Shown: one piece after another, positions 21,403 to 33,654 of the stretch
How the letters are laid out: each line of letters starts with the position of its first letter
How positions within the stretch are numbered: position 1 is the first letter of the stretch
Assembly: GCA_026122225.1 (NCBI GenBank)
Contig: JANEZZ010001497.1
Location: 1,594,117 to 1,658,116 of the forward strand
DNA: 64,000 nucleotides
From: Heloderma charlesbogerti
Taxonomy: Eukaryota; Chordata; Lepidosauria; Squamata; Helodermatidae
Direction: 5' to 3'
Position numbers and translations under genes: made by a program
The notes under the pieces: generated by a model
Seen by the model: only the letters and a program-made list of their open reading frames with translations
Told to the model about the DNA's origin: nothing
Databases searched by the model: none

Positions 21403-21725
21403 CTCCATGGACTGAACCAGAGAAAACATGGATCTGCCAGTTGCGGGCACAGCCATGGCACAAAAACAGGGATCCAAGGCAGGGATCCTGTTGATTTCAT
21501 GTGACTTTTGCAGAGCAAATCCCACAAACCACCATCATATCACAGAGGACATCTGCCTCCACAGTCTGGAGCAGAAAAATCATAGATCGGCCACTTGTGG
21601 GCACAACCAAAGCACACAAACAGGGGGAGATCCCCTCCATTCCCCGGAACAAGACAGCTGCCAGCGCACATCCAGAGGGCCTAGGAGCTGGTGGAGGCAG
21701 CAGCGGCAGCAGCAGCAGCCTGCCC

Positions 21726-22589
21726 TAGGGATGGCGGAGAATTTCTCCCCGAAACTTCGGGGGGCCGAGCGCCAACGCGTTCAGCCCCCCGAACAAGTTT
21801 CGGGGAGAAATTCTCCGCCATCCCTCCGCCCCCCGCACCCCCCCCCCGGGACAGGACGTACCTTCACCGAATGTCCCTCCCGGTGGCTGGTCCGGCCGGC
21901 GGTTCGGCGGGTGTTTGAGCGAGGCGGGAGCGGCAGCCGGTCTTTCGACCGGCTGCCGCCGCCGCCATTGCAATGAAAGGAAAAAAAAAAAAATTCCCCT
22001 GATAGGCTACGTGACGATTCACGTAGCCTATCACGGCTAGATTTGCAAAGTCAGCCGTGATAGGCTACGTGAATCGTCACGTAGCCTATCACGGGTGACT
22101 TAAAAAAAAAAAAAAAAGAGTGCACGGATAATGGCGGCCCCCATAGGGAGCCGCCATTCCCGTTCCTTATTTGGTCGCTGTAGTCTATGTAAATGTTTAC
22201 GTAGACTACGGCGAAAATAAGGGCAACACTATTTGCGTTGCCCTTATTTTCGCCGTTGTCTACGTAAACATTTACGTAGACTACAGCGACTAAATAAGGA
22301 ACGCGAATGGCGGTTCCCTATGGGGGCCGCCATTCGTGTACGCGCTTTTTTTTTTTTTTTTAAGTCACGTAGTGAATCATCACGTAGCCTATCAGGGGAA
22401 GTTTTTTTTTTTCTTTTCTTTCGCGTTCGCGGCCGGGCGAGGCGAGGCGCCTCCCCCCCGGCCTGAATTTCAGCCGGGCGAGGCGGGAAGCCTCCCCCCC
22501 CAGCCTGAACTTCGTGGGGGGAGCAGCGAAGCGCTCCCCCCACCGCGAATGGCCTTTGGCGACAGGTAAGTGACTTTCGTCCACCCCTA
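21726..22589 (+). mobile_element. PAL-hAT element 9, target duplication GCCTGCCC
   Basis: Perfect 8-bp repeats flank it at 21718-21725 and 22590-22597. The left donor is AAG/GTACGT and the right CAG/GTAAGT. The B-side palindrome has lost one 'a' unit near 22365-22385. An A-arm minus-strand frame beginning MAAAAAGRKTGC stops just before the donor. Confidence 0.9.
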
Positions 22590-22597
22590 GCCTGCCC

Positions 22598-23215
22598 TCA
22601 TTGCAAGCTGCTGCCGCTGGCCTCACTCGAACCTCCATGGTCTCCTTGCAAGCAGCAAACCCATGAATGCTTGAGCAGAGCCAGGAGTCGGCCTCTGCCC
22701 GGCCACCCACCCCTCCTTCCGAGGAAGGGGGAGAGTGCAATCAGAGGCCAACTCCTGCCTCCACCGCCTGACTCAAGCCCCCATGGGCTCCTCGCAAGCC
22801 AGGAACTCATGAAGGCTTGAGCAGAGGTGGGAGCTGGCCTCTGACCGGGCGCCCTCCCCTCCTTCCAAGGAAGGGAGAGAGCGCAGCTGGAGGGTGACTC
22901 CTGCCCTTGTGGCTGTCGGCAGCTGGTGGGCTGTGGCAGGCAGTGCCTTCTCTGGCAGCACTGGCGATGGTGGCAGCTCCCCTGGCGGCAGTGTCCCCGC
23001 ATGGAACAAGGGCCCAGGTAAGGAGCTGGGGCCTGGGTGGCGTGTTGGGGGGGGCTGGGCAGCATGTTGGGGGGGCGAAGTAGGATTTGGATGTCCAGAT
23101 CCTGCTTCGGCTTCATAGGCCGAGGTGAGTCAGGTCTCCCCCAAATCACTGAATCGGGCCTGCCTCAGAAGCCCCGAAGTGACTTTGGATCTGGGGGTCC
23201 ATGCACATCCCTAGG
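22598..23215. repeat. GC-rich repeat with tandem 145-bp duplication and a CATCCCTA end
   Basis: A block beginning TCCATGGTCTCCTTGCAAGC at 22634 recurs at 22779 as CCCATGGGCTCCTCGCAAGC, and both units contain TGAGCAGAG...CCTTCCNAGGAAGGGNGAGAG. The segment ends GTCCATGCACATCCCTA at 23215, like a PAL-hAT terminus, so it may be the outer part of another element that element 9 entered. No left end was found. Confidence 0.4.
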
Positions 23216-23394
23216 AAATAACACTAAAGCCTAACAGAAGAGAAAGGGGTTTTTTTGTTTTGTTTTGTATTCTTTGTTTTTTTATAAGAATATAGAGAGG
23301 TGAAAAATGGGAAGGGAAGGAATAGTAATTGAGGGGTGGGGTGTCAATGAATAAACAGTACAAAGCAAAGAAACAAATTACTGGGTTAAAAGTT

Positions 23395-23790
23395 CAGGAG
23401 CTTTTAGGAGCACCTCCAGCAACACCAGACAGGCCGCTTAACAAAATCAGCCTCGGATGGCCTTCTCTCTGTCTCATCAGCCAGGACAGCTAGGCTGGTG
23501 AGGATGAGGGAGAGGGCCTTTTCTGTGGTGGCCCCCACTCTGTGGAACTCCCTCCCTAGGGAACTCCATCATGCCCCTTCTTTAATGACCTTCTGCCATG
23601 CATTAAAAACGTGGTTGTTCAGGCAGGCATTTTGGGTGGGTTAGGGTATTTTAGAAAATGTTTTTATTGTAGAATTTTATTGTTTTAAACTGTTTTATTA
23701 TATGCTGTACATCGGCCAGAGTGGCTGGGTGACCAGCCAGATGAGCAATTAATAAATTTAATAAATAAATAAATTTTAATAAATAAAAAA
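23395..23790 (+). repeat. L2-type LINE 3' end
   Basis: It is nearly identical to 9499-9870 (GAGCACCTCCAGCAACACCAG to the AATAAATAAATT tail) and encodes the same ERAFSVVAPTLWNSLP-type block. It is a short 5'-truncated copy. Confidence 0.8.
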
Positions 23791-25499
23791 TAGCACCTAG
23801 AGATGTCACTTGGCAAGGCTGAGTTTCCCCCTCCCAACTCTTCCCTTCCCCCTCCCTTCTCTAGCAAGTTGTTACATTTGCTCAGACAGGCTGACTAGGC
23901 TTCAATTGTCTGAAGCGATCTGAAGCGTTTTGTACTGCTCCGACCCACTTCGGACCACTTCGGACCAAAGCAGTCCAAATCACCCCGATTTGCTTCGGAA
24001 TTCAGGATTCAGACCGAAGTGGTACACAGCCCTATTGTATACAGAATAATAAATACTAAATTAGGTAACAATTTGCTTAAAAAATTGACACCCAAATATC
24101 GACTGGCTGAAGCTGCCACCATAGCACTCTGTCTAATGGTAGGGTCGGCCCTGAGATGATAGGAAGGAGGTGAGAATTGAATGAACAGAAGCGGCAGTGG
24201 GTATATTGCAGAATCGTGTGGCCAAGGCATGTATGACAGTGTCCCATAATAACTCATGACTGAATATCTGAAGCCTCCTAATACGATAAAGCTGCACACT
24301 TTTCCTATAGCTGGCCATTTTTCCTACAAGCATTGTCAAATAAATTGGCATTTATATACTAGTTTGGGGCATTTAAAGCACTGTACATAAATGGAGGCAG
24401 TCATCTTTTTTTAGTTAAGAATGACCCTAGGAATGACACTACATAATCGTGTAGCATCACCATTATGAGTGGCAGCAAGGCTTTTTTAGAATGAAAAATA
24501 GAAAAACCCATAGCCACCAAGGTAGCCCCTCCCCCAATTTCTATGAAATTCCCTTCCCTGCCCCCCCCAAAAAACCCTGTCCAGAGGCTCCCCTTTCATT
24601 AGGGACAAGTATTACATAGTTCAGAACCTACAAAAATGTTGTGTTGTTCTAAACGCATATAGCTATTCCATGCCTGTTGTTCTGTTCCCCAGGTGTGGCC
24701 ACTTTTCTTAGCAGCCACCATTGTCCACCCACAATGCCCCTGAATGGAACACTACATCCCCTTTGAGAGGTCTCCCTCTCACACACCCAAACGAAGGCTG
24801 GAGGGGAAGCCAGTCTGCACAGGGAACAAACGCTGTCCCCAGTGTACTATCCTTGCCAGCTCCACCCCCTGATCTTTGTGCATTGAGGCCAAAGGTATGA
24901 AGGGAGTTTACTAGGGATTGTCCAATCTGTCAGTTTCAGTTTCTCAGCGGTTTTCTCCCCCGCCCCCCCAATCTTAGATCCTGAACTTTGAGGATTTTTT
25001 GAAGTTTTGTGGGTGTGCAAGTTTCTCCTAATACATGCATTTTTATATACAATTTAGCATAATATATACATCATGGGCAAGAATTTTTCTAATACAATAC
25101 ATTTATATTAGAATAGAATGCATTTTAACATTGTTTTCATTAACGTCTGCATTCTGGTGGGCATTTTCCATTTATTTATTTATTTACTTACTTACTTATT
25201 TACTTATTTACTTACATACTTACATCTTTATCCTGCCTTTTTTTTCTTTAGCAAGGGATGCAAGGTGGCTTGCTTGATCCTATTTCTCTCCCTTTTATAT
25301 GCATTTTAAAACTTGAGAACTCCATTGCAACATTCAGAGAAGTGCGAATTTCAAAGAATAACTGAGCTTTGGTCCACAAAGTGGTTCAAAAGTGTGAAAT
25401 ATAGTAAGTCCCCATTAAAATGCAAACAGGAGAAATGTCTCCCCTGTTTCTAGTTTTCATGTGTCCAGCTGCAATGCAATTAAAATCCTCCACTGTGAT
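23791..25499. other. no gene recognised; a few ancient repeat remnants
   Basis: TAGGGCTGTGTACCACTTCGG, read on the minus strand from about 24034, and TAGGGATTGTCCAATCTG from 24914 look like ends of other old TIR elements, but I cannot pair them. A TTTA/TTAC-rich low-complexity tract spans 25160-25235. Confidence 0.35.
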
Positions 25500-25916
25500 T
25501 AGGGATGGCGGAGAATTCCTCCATGGACCCCAATGAGGCCGGATTCCAAAGAATCCGGCTTCTGGAGTCCATGACGGAACAGAGCATTTACCTCCACCTT
25601 CCTCCAGAATCTGTCCAAGCTGGCTCCACTCCATGGCAATCCCACGGAGCTGGCTCCTGGCTCCACATCACTGGTGATATGGCCAGCTGCCATTGCCGTG
25701 CCATATCGCTAGCTGAGTGAGGGCTAACTCCAGATACAAATGGTGTAGTGGACGCCATTTGTGGCCGTAAAGCTGTTAGATTAGCCTAAATGCAGCCATC
25801 TGTGGGATCGCCATGGAGTGGAGCTGGCTCAGACGGATTCTGGGGGAGGGGCGGATCGCCCCCCCCATGGACGGATTCCCACCCAGACCAGCAGGTAGGG
25901 AATCCGCCCTTCCCTA
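25500..25916 (+). mobile_element. short PAL-hAT element 10, target duplication ACTGTGAT
   Basis: Perfect 8-bp repeats flank it at 25492-25499 and 25917-25924. At 417 bp it is a reduced form: both ends are GGCGGA/TCCGCC-like, the core keeps CAAATGGTGTAGTGGACGCCATTTG, and the long GATAGGCTAC palindromes are missing. A CAG/GTAGGG donor-like site is near the right end. Confidence 0.85.
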
Positions 25917-26285
25917 ACTGTGATTAGGAAACCAGCATGATCAAGGTTCCCAATTGCATGGGGGATTTGAACTGCATATAGCTTAATGTGCAAGTAATCC
26001 CCCTTCAGAATTCTTGTCTCCATGTGCAAATGTAGAGCCAGCAGGGCTGGGAATTATGGGAGTGTGGCTAGAGCGAGTAGGTCTTCTACCCCTCCATGCA
26101 TTGCTTGATCATGTGAAGGAGAATGTCTGAAGGGGGTATATGTCTTTATGTAGTGTACACACCAGCATTATGGGGAAAACTGCAAGGACCAGTTGGCAAC
26201 TGCTGAGAAATCCCTGTTATCATCAAAGCCATTGCAAAACAGGTGTTAGCAGAAGGGCAAAAGCAGTGAATAGATAACTAATGCC

Positions 26286-27209
26286 TAGGGGTGGACGAAA
26301 GTCACTTACCTGTCGTCGAAGGCCATTCGCGGTGGGGGGGAGCGCTTCGCTGCTCACCCCGCGAAGTTCAGGCTGGGGGGGGAGGCTTCCCGCCTCGCCC
26401 GGCCGAAATTCAGGCCGGGGGGGAGGCGCCTCGCCTTGCCCGGCCGCGAACGCGAAAGTAAAAAAAAAACTTCCCCTGATAGGCTACGTGACGATTCACG
26501 TAGCCTATCACGGCTAGATCTGCAAAGTCAGCCATGATAGGCTACGTGAATCGTCACGTAGCCTATCACGGGTGACTTTAAAAAAAAAAGCGCTTACGCG
26601 AATGGCGGCCCCCATAGGGAGCCGCCATTCGCGTTCCTTATTTAGTCGCTGTAGTCTACGTAAATGTTTACGTAGACTACGGCGAAAATAAGGGCAACGC
26701 AAATAGCGTTGCCCTTATTTCTGCCATAGTCTACGTAAACATTTACGTAGACTACAGTGACCAAATAAGGAACGGGAATGGCGGCTCCCTATGGGGGCCG
26801 CCATTATCCGTACACTCTTTTTTTTTTTTTTTTAAGTCACCCGTGATAGGCTACGTGACGATTGACGTAGCCTATCACGGCTGACTTTGCAAATCTAGCC
26901 ATGATAGGCTACGTGAATCATCACGTAGCCTATCAGGGGGCGTGTTTTTTTTTTTTTCTTTCATAGCAATGGTGGCGGCGGCAGCCGGTCGAAAGACCGG
27001 CTGCCACTCCCGCCTCGCTCGAACACCCACCGAACCGCCGGCTGGACCCGCCGCCGGGAGGGACATTCAGTGAAGGTAAGTCCCGTCCCGGGGGGGGGTG
27101 CGGGGGGTGGGGGGGTGCGGAGGATTTCTCCACGAAATGTGTTCGGGGGGCCGAACATGTTGGCGCTCGGCCCCCCGAAGTTTCGGGGAGAAATTCTCCA
27201 CCATCCCTA
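26286..27209 (-). mobile_element. PAL-hAT element 11, target duplication CTAATGCC/CTAAAGCC
   Basis: 7 of 8 bases match at 26278-26285 and 27210-27217. The B arm is at the left and the A arm at the right, with outward donors CAG/GTAAGT and AAG/GTAAGT (near 27075). The full nine-unit palindrome lies at about 26475-26940. In the A arm a + strand frame begins MVAAAAGRKTGC at about 26970 and stops next to the donor. Confidence 0.9.
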
Positions 27210-28009
27210 CTAAAGCCTGCACATTCCCAAAGGGTCTTCAAAACAGCACAAAAATGCAAACTTCATTTCAGCCCACTTCTAGGTTTTATGGCCCTTAGAA
27301 GCTTCAACCTCCTACACTGGAGTCAGCAGGACTGTGGGATGCATGGAAGTAGTTTGATCTACACTGAAATCACTTTTTCCTGGCTTAGTAGGGTGTGAAC
27401 AGTTTGTTTCTTTTTGAAGCCACCCTTGAGCCTGGGACATGTGCCCCACTCAATGTACAATCTCCTTATCAAATGCGAGTATGAAACACTTTCAAAGGCT
27501 TCAAAGGGATTTCACCAGCAGTATCCCAAAACTTGCACCGCCCATAGTAAAAGATTTTGTGTCCTCCCTTAAGATAAAACTGAAATGGAATTGCATTTCT
27601 AAAATTGGTTGCACCTATTTACACAGGTAGAGAATGGTTATTGTAACCTCAGTCCTATGGAAAAGGCAGCAGAAGTTGTTTCTACCAGTTGTTTTTGCAA
27701 GATCGACAGTTTTTGGAATGCATCACTGCATGTTAGTAACTGAATTTCACCACATCAGATATATTACCTCTAAACATGGAGGTTAAGATTTAGCTTTCGT
27801 TACTAAAAGCTGTTGTCACAAATCAGCAATGCCCTGTTCTGTGAGTGCAAGGGGAAACAAGCAAAATAATGTGTCTACACTCATTACCCCTCCCTGCCCA
27901 CCAGCATGCCCCCTTTGACCCTCATCACAAGCTCGCGTTTGCAAGCTGATAGCAGCAGCAGGCAAGTTCTCTCCCCTCTGGCTGTGAGGGGTAAGGGTGG
28001 GGGACAAGG
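27210..28009. other. no recognisable gene
   Basis: Unique-looking sequence; I see no exon or named repeat. Confidence 0.3.
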
Positions 28010-28121
28010 AGAGCAGTTTCCTGACTCTGAGATGGGAACCCAGGCTCCAACCTCGGAGCAAGGAAAATGAACAATCCTATTTCCCCCAATGCTTTCCAGG
28101 GGCCATAGGGTTGCTCTCTTA
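28010..28121. mobile_element. possible right-end fragment of the second TIR family
   Basis: CAATCCTATTTCCCCCAATGC...GGGGCCATAGGGTTGCTCTCT resembles the CCATAGGATTGCTCCCT terminus, but most of the element is missing. Confidence 0.35.
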
Positions 28122-28294
28122 GGTGTTACTTTTAAATATGTATAGGCCACCTTTTAGGGTAAAATTCTCCACTTCTATGAAAACATTACAAGGATCAGAC
28201 TCAAGATCAGGAGGATGGTTTGTTGCGGTTTCTGTGAAAAATCATGATGCCTGATGGACATCCCAACTAAAAAGAATTCTGTGGGAGGGCAGAT

Positions 28295-28334
<40 letters not shown>

Positions 28335-28404
28335 CACACACACATATACACAGAGAGAGAGGGAGGGAGGCAAAGAGAAGGGAGAGGGAGAGAGAGAGAG
28401 AGAG
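28295..28404. repeat. compound microsatellite (TG)n-(AC)n-(AG)n
   Basis: About 18 TG units pass into TATACACACACACATATACAC and then AG-rich repeats. Confidence 0.92.
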
Positions 28405-29561
28405 TTGGAGGTGGCAGTTGAGAAATGTATTACTTCAATGGGAAGCATTTTCCAAAGAAGCATCCAAGGCCACACCTTCCCACAGATTCCGTCCAGTCTT
28501 TAACATCTCTGATCTTTGGTGAGAGAACAAGCACAGAACACATTGCATGGTGTGATGGAGAACACTATTCCAACACCAGTATTCATGCCAGAACACTTAG
28601 CATCTGTACATGGAATGGGGGGGATGGGAGCACCATCTTGTCCTTTGCCTCAGGCAGCAAAATGTCCCGGGTCAGCCTTGGCAAAAGCTTATCTGGTCCT
28701 GCATCTGTCTACAACAGTGGCTAGCCAAATACATCTGGATGCAACCAAGGCATAAAGGCCACAGCCTCCCTGTCTTGGTTGTCTCCAGCGTTGTGTGTTC
28801 CCCATTTCCTCTGTATATGGCATCTCCATTTAGCCATCACAGTGGATAACTCTTGAGAGGACCTCCTCTTAGAGGGTTACTGAACTGCCAAGAGAAGCAA
28901 TCAACATTTAGTATTCATAAATTGTCAAACATGTACTTGCGTTCATTTCATTCCCAAATCCCAGTTGGATTTGCACAGATTTCCAAAGACAGTTCCTCTT
29001 TTCTGTCTCTTCATAGAAGAGGAAGTCAGAAAAGCTGGACAAAATATAGCTGACTGGCTTGATATTTTGATTAGGTTTCCCTACGTTACACTTACCAGTG
29101 GGATTTTTTTTTAAAAAAAAAAATCACCAGTAGTGCAGAGTAGTAGATTTTTCTATATGAAATGCATTTCCTGATGGATTAGAACTTATGCACAGGCCCA
29201 TTATCTGGAAGAGGACAACGGAGTCACAGCACAGAAAGGAAAGAGCGTCCTAAGAACATATGCATAATACAAGCACACGTGTATTGTTGTGAACTGTTGG
29301 CATGGCATTGGCATGAGCACAGGACAGGACTAAGGGCCAGAAAATAGAGGCCTGCAGCAACACAGCAATAGTGGGGCGTCGTTGAGAATGCATTGGGATG
29401 GAATCCACCTATAAATAGATTCTTGAATTGACTCTTGAATTGACTGTGATCGGGATATGTGCTTACACCAGCTGAACAGCGGCAAAAATCCCAACAGCCT
29501 ACACCGCCATGAAAACAATTGCACACATGAGAAATCAGGCTTTGTGGGGGACTTTTGTCAA
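28405..29561. other. no recognisable gene
   Basis: About 1.1 kb of unremarkable sequence with a short A/T run at about 29105-29122. Nothing can be supported. Confidence 0.3.
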
Positions 29562-29569
29562 GAATGATC

Positions 29570-30392
29570 TAGGGATGTACAAAAGTCACTTACCTTGAAC
29601 GAAATTTCATTCGCAGTGGGGGGGAGGCGCTCCATTCCCCCCCCCCTGAAATTCTGGTGGCCGCCATTTGCGCCCTAGCTGCCACCATTTGCATCCCTGC
29701 AGTCAGCCGTGATAGGCTACATAAATGTTTACATAGCCTATCACGGCTCAGTAAAAAGAAACAAAAAAACCTCCATGCGTACGCAAATGGCGGCGCCCAT
29801 GGGCGCCGCCATTTGCATTCCTTATTTTGGCACATCTAGTCTACGTAAACATTTACGTAGACTACGGCGAAAATAAGGGGAACGCAAATAATGTAGCGTC
29901 TATGCTATTTGCATTCCCCTTATTTTCGCCGTAGTCTACATAAATGTTTACGTAGACTAGACGTGCCAAAATAAGGAACGCAAATGGCGGCGCCCATGGG
30001 CGCCACCATTTGCGTATGCGCGGTTTTTGTTTTTGTTTTTACTCAGCCGTGATAGGCTACGTAAACATTTATGTAACCTATCACAGTATTTTTTAAAAAT
30101 CTAGCTGTGATAGGCTACGTAAATCTTTACATAGCCTATCACATTTGTGTGTGTGTGTGTTTTACTGGAAATGGCAGCAGCGGCAGCTGGTTGGAAGACC
30201 GGCTGCCACAGCTGCCGCCGCTGAACCACTGCCGAACCGCCGCCGGAGCCGCCGCTGCCAGGAGGATTCGCCCAAGGTAAGTCCTGTCCTGGGGGGGCAG
30301 GGGGCAGACCGTTTCGCCACCAATTTCGGAGGGCCGAATGCGCTGGCATTCGGCCTCCCCAAGATTCGTGGCGAAATTCTCTGACATCCCTA
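29570..30392 (-). mobile_element. PAL-hAT element 12, target duplication GAATGATC
   Basis: Perfect 8-bp repeats flank it at 29562-29569 and 30393-30400. It belongs to the subfamily with GGCGGCGCCCATGGGCGCCGCC blocks. Donors AAG/GTAAGT are intact at both ends and point outward. The core contains ATGTAGCG/CGCTACAT-like central repeats and a GT-rich run near 30145. Confidence 0.92.
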
Positions 30393-30705
30393 GAATGATC
30401 ACAGTTTGTGTTATGCTGACACACAAAAGAATAAAACGGATGAAAGGGTGCAAGCCTACACAAGTTTAGACAGAAAAAGTCATACGTGGCTGACTGAGCA
30501 ATGCTGGGAGGTGTAGAGGTTGTTTCTGCCTAAACATGCAGAGGATTGCTTCCTGACTCTGAGCGTGTGTGAAATTAACAAAGGGAGAGGGTGGGAGAAT
30601 TAAATCGGCATACGTTTACATATAGTAATTCTTGTTGATCTTATTTCAACACATATATTTGCACACATAGGTGAAAGGTTGTAAAAGCCTACACAAGGTG
30701 TCATA

Positions 30706-30955
30706 CAATGTGAGAGCCAGTGTGGTGCAGTGGTGAGAGTGTTGGATTGGGAGCCTGGAGATCTGGGTTCTAGTCCCCACCTGGCCATGGAAGCTCACTG
30801 GGTGACTTTGGGCCAATCACAGACTCTCAGCCCAACCCACCTCACAGGGCTGTTGTTATAAGGCTAAACTGGAGAGGAGGAGGATTATGTACGCCACCTT
30901 GGGTTCCTTAAAGAGGAAAAAGGCAGGATATAAATGTAATAAACACTTACATAAA
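30706..30955 (+). repeat. tRNA-derived SINE
   Basis: The head GAGAGCCAGTGTGGTGCAGTGGTGAGAGTGTTGGATTGGGAGCC...GGGTTCTAGTCCCCAC carries RNA polymerase III A-box and B-box-like motifs. It is followed by CACTGGGTGACTTTGGGCCAATCAC and an AT-rich tail. This is the common squamate tRNA-SINE arrangement, and minus-strand relatives occur at 43395. Confidence 0.75.
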
Positions 30956-31750
30956 ATAAATAAATACAGTTTCAGAGCCATAAAAATGTTTTGTTGGTTA
31001 GATTGTTTAGCTTAACTGTAGTGGAGCTTGAAAATTTGCCAAAAAAGAAAAAGAAGAAGAAGGAAGTACCTGGAAGATTACATCAACGGTTGTGGTCGAA
31101 TTTATAGAAATAACACAGATAAGAGTTAAGGAGGTCTCAAATGGAAGCCAGTATTATCTGGAATTTGAGATAAACACCTGATATAGACCGAATGTGGGCA
31201 CCGCTCGGAAAAGGCTAGGACAATGTAAGAACAACAACCAATTCAAAGTTCAAACACACACCATGACTGAATTGGGGTTAATACATTTGATGGTTTTTGT
31301 AATAAAATACATTGAGTGGGGTCGCTTCTGACATCTGGAAATCCAGGGGATAGAATTCACCACCCACTGATGGTTACAACCGACCATGCTTGAAACGTCT
31401 GTAAGACTATCATTGAATTTTTCAGTCTTTATTCCTTTGTGTGAATGTGTTGTTCTATCTTTCAAATAAAACTTCTGTGATTCATTTAGTAGCAGCCTGT
31501 ACCAATCAATTCAAAGAAAAGGCAACTACTCACAAACCAAGCATTTGCTCTGCATGGTGACTCACCTTGAGGCCAAATTGGCAATAGAAGTATTAAAGCT
31601 GCATCTCAAATGCAGTAAGAAATTAAAATGCTTACACAAGGATATTTAGTGGAACATTTGGTGAATACCTTCTGCTTAGTTCCTCTTGGTGATATATTTC
31701 CATGTACTGATTTTGCAGTGTCCTCCAGTGATCCATTTCATAGAACAAAT

Positions 31751-31782
31751 GTACTTACTTACTTACTTACTTACTTACTTAT
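31751..31782. repeat. (TACT)n microsatellite
   Basis: About eight TACT units, followed by an L2/CR1-like ATACCGCCCAATAGCCGAAG tail remnant. Confidence 0.9.
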
Positions 31783-32097
31783 TCGTTTCATTTCTATACC
31801 GCCCAATAGCCGAAGGTCTCTTGCAATAACTTTCTGGTTGCATTATTTAACTGTAATTTGGTGGCTGCTGAAATATCGTTTCTAGCTTCCTGGAAACAAC
31901 TTATTTATTCCTCACCATTTTTGAAACTTTTCATACAGATTAAATCTCAAGCACACATAGATCAAACACTACAATTCTAGGCAGTATCCTGCATTTTCAC
32001 ATGCATTTTCTCAATAATAAAAGAACCTGATTAAATTGTGGCTGTGGAAAGGACCAAAAGGGTGTTTGCTTTAATGCTGTTCCAAAAAGGCTGGGTG

Positions 32098-32950
32098 TAG
32101 GAGTGCACGAAAGCCACTTACCTGGTCTCGCAGCTTTTTGCGGTGGGGGGGAGGCGCTTCGCTGCTCTCCCCCCAAAGTTCAGGCCGGGGGGGAGGCTTC
32201 CCGCCTCGCCCGGCCGAAATTCAGGACGGGGAGGAGGTGCCTCACCTCGTCCGGCCGCGAAATAAAAAGTTAAAAAAAAACATGCCCCCATGATAGGCTA
32301 CGTGACGATTAACACAGCCTATCACGGCTAGATCTGCAAAGTCAGCCGTGATAGGCTACGTAAATCGTCACATAGCCTATCACAGGTGACTTTAAAAAAA
32401 AAAAAAAGCACGTACGCAAATGGCTGCCCCCATACGGAGCCGCCATTCACGTTCCTTATTTGGTCGCTGTAGTCTACATAAATCTTTACGTAGACTACAG
32501 CGACCAAATAAGGAACATGAATGGCGGCTCCCTATGGGGGCTGTCATTAGCCGTACGCGCTTTTTTTTTTCTTTAAAGTCACCCGTGATAGGCTACGTGA
32601 CGATTTACGTAGCCTATCACGGCTGACTTTGCAAATCTAGCCGTGATAGGCTACGTCAATCATGACGTAGCCTATCATGGGGGCATTTTTTTTTTTTTAC
32701 TTTTATTGGAATGGCGGCGGCGGCAGCTGGTCGAAAGATCGGCTGCCGCCCCTGCCCCTGACGAAGACCCGACGAACCGCTGCCGGGACCCGCCTCCGGG
32801 AGGGACATTCGGGAAAGGTAAGTCCCATCCCGGGGGGGCTGCGGGGGGCAGGGGGTGCGGAGAATTTCTCCCCGAAACTTCTTCGGGAGGGCCGAACACG
32901 TTGGCACTCGGCCCCCTGAAGTTTCGAGGAGAAATTCTCCGCCAACCCTA
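32098..32950 (-). mobile_element. PAL-hAT element 13, target duplication GCTGGGTG
   Basis: Perfect 8-bp repeats flank it at 32090-32097 and 32951-32958. The B arm is at the left and the A arm at the right; donors CAG/GTAAGT and AAG/GTAAGT (near 32818) are intact. The centre has lost one c unit, so only a single GTAGTCTACATAAATCTTTACGTAGACTAC remains. The paralogous site near 52577 is empty. Confidence 0.92.
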
Positions 32951-33116
32951 GCTGGGTGTTTAATCCAGCACCCCTCCTAAGACACTGAAAACAACATCGG
33001 AGAGTGCTCCAGGGTAAGTGAGGGAAGATGTGATGTGGACAAAAAAGGGTGGGCCAACGGTTCACAACACCTTTCCAACCTCACACTGAGTATCAGAGTT
33101 TGCCTTCCCTTTGTAC

Positions 33117-33654
33117 TAGGGATGGGCGGAATGCTGACCTGCCGCTCTGGGGGGGGTCTGCAGGGGGGGAGGCAATCCATTCATCCCCCTCAGAATACTC
33201 TTCAGCCGGCTCCGCTCCGCGACAATTCTGCAGAGCCGCCAGCCGGCTCCAAAGTGCCAGCGATATGGCTGCCATGCTGTATTGCTAGTTGAAGGTAGGG
33301 AACTGGCTGTGGACACAAATGGCATCTAGGACACCATTTGCAGCTGTAAAGGCCTTAATTGAAGCCGTAAATGGCTGCATTTACCTTAAACTAAGGCCTT
33401 TACAGCTGCAAATGGCGTCCTGGATGCTTTTTATTAACGTGATAGTTAATAAACTATCCATTTAATAAAGTAAGCCATTTGCGTCCATAGTCACTTCCCT
33501 TCAACCAGCGATACGGCATGGCAGCCATATCGCTGGCAATCCGGAGCCGGAGGATCAGGCTGAAGAGGATTCCTCCTGGAGGCGGGGGTAAGTCTTCCAT
33601 TCCACCACGGACTCCAGGGATAGGAGTCCATGGCAGAATTCTCCCCCATCCCTA
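33117..33654 (-). mobile_element. short PAL-hAT element 14, target duplication CTTTGTAC
   Basis: Perfect 8-bp repeats flank it at 33109-33116 and 33655-33662. It ends GGCAGAATTCTCCCCCATCCCTA. The core has CAAATGGCATCTAGGACACCATTTGC and a TTAACGTGATAGTTAATAAAC stretch in place of the usual c palindromes. The paralogous site at about 52715 (CCTTTGGTACTCTGATATTCC) is empty. Confidence 0.9.

Noticed and set aside
22598..23149. 183-aa minus-strand frame
   Set aside because: It spans a tandemly duplicated GC-rich repeat and has no domain similarity.
23797..24034. TIR element from TAGAGATGTCAC to CACAGCCCTA
   Set aside because: The ends do not match each other well and the flanking 8-mers differ.
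26475..26940. CRISPR-like regularly spaced repeats
   Set aside because: The regular GATAGGCTAC units are mirrored halves of a transposon palindrome in a vertebrate genome, not direct repeats with unique spacers.
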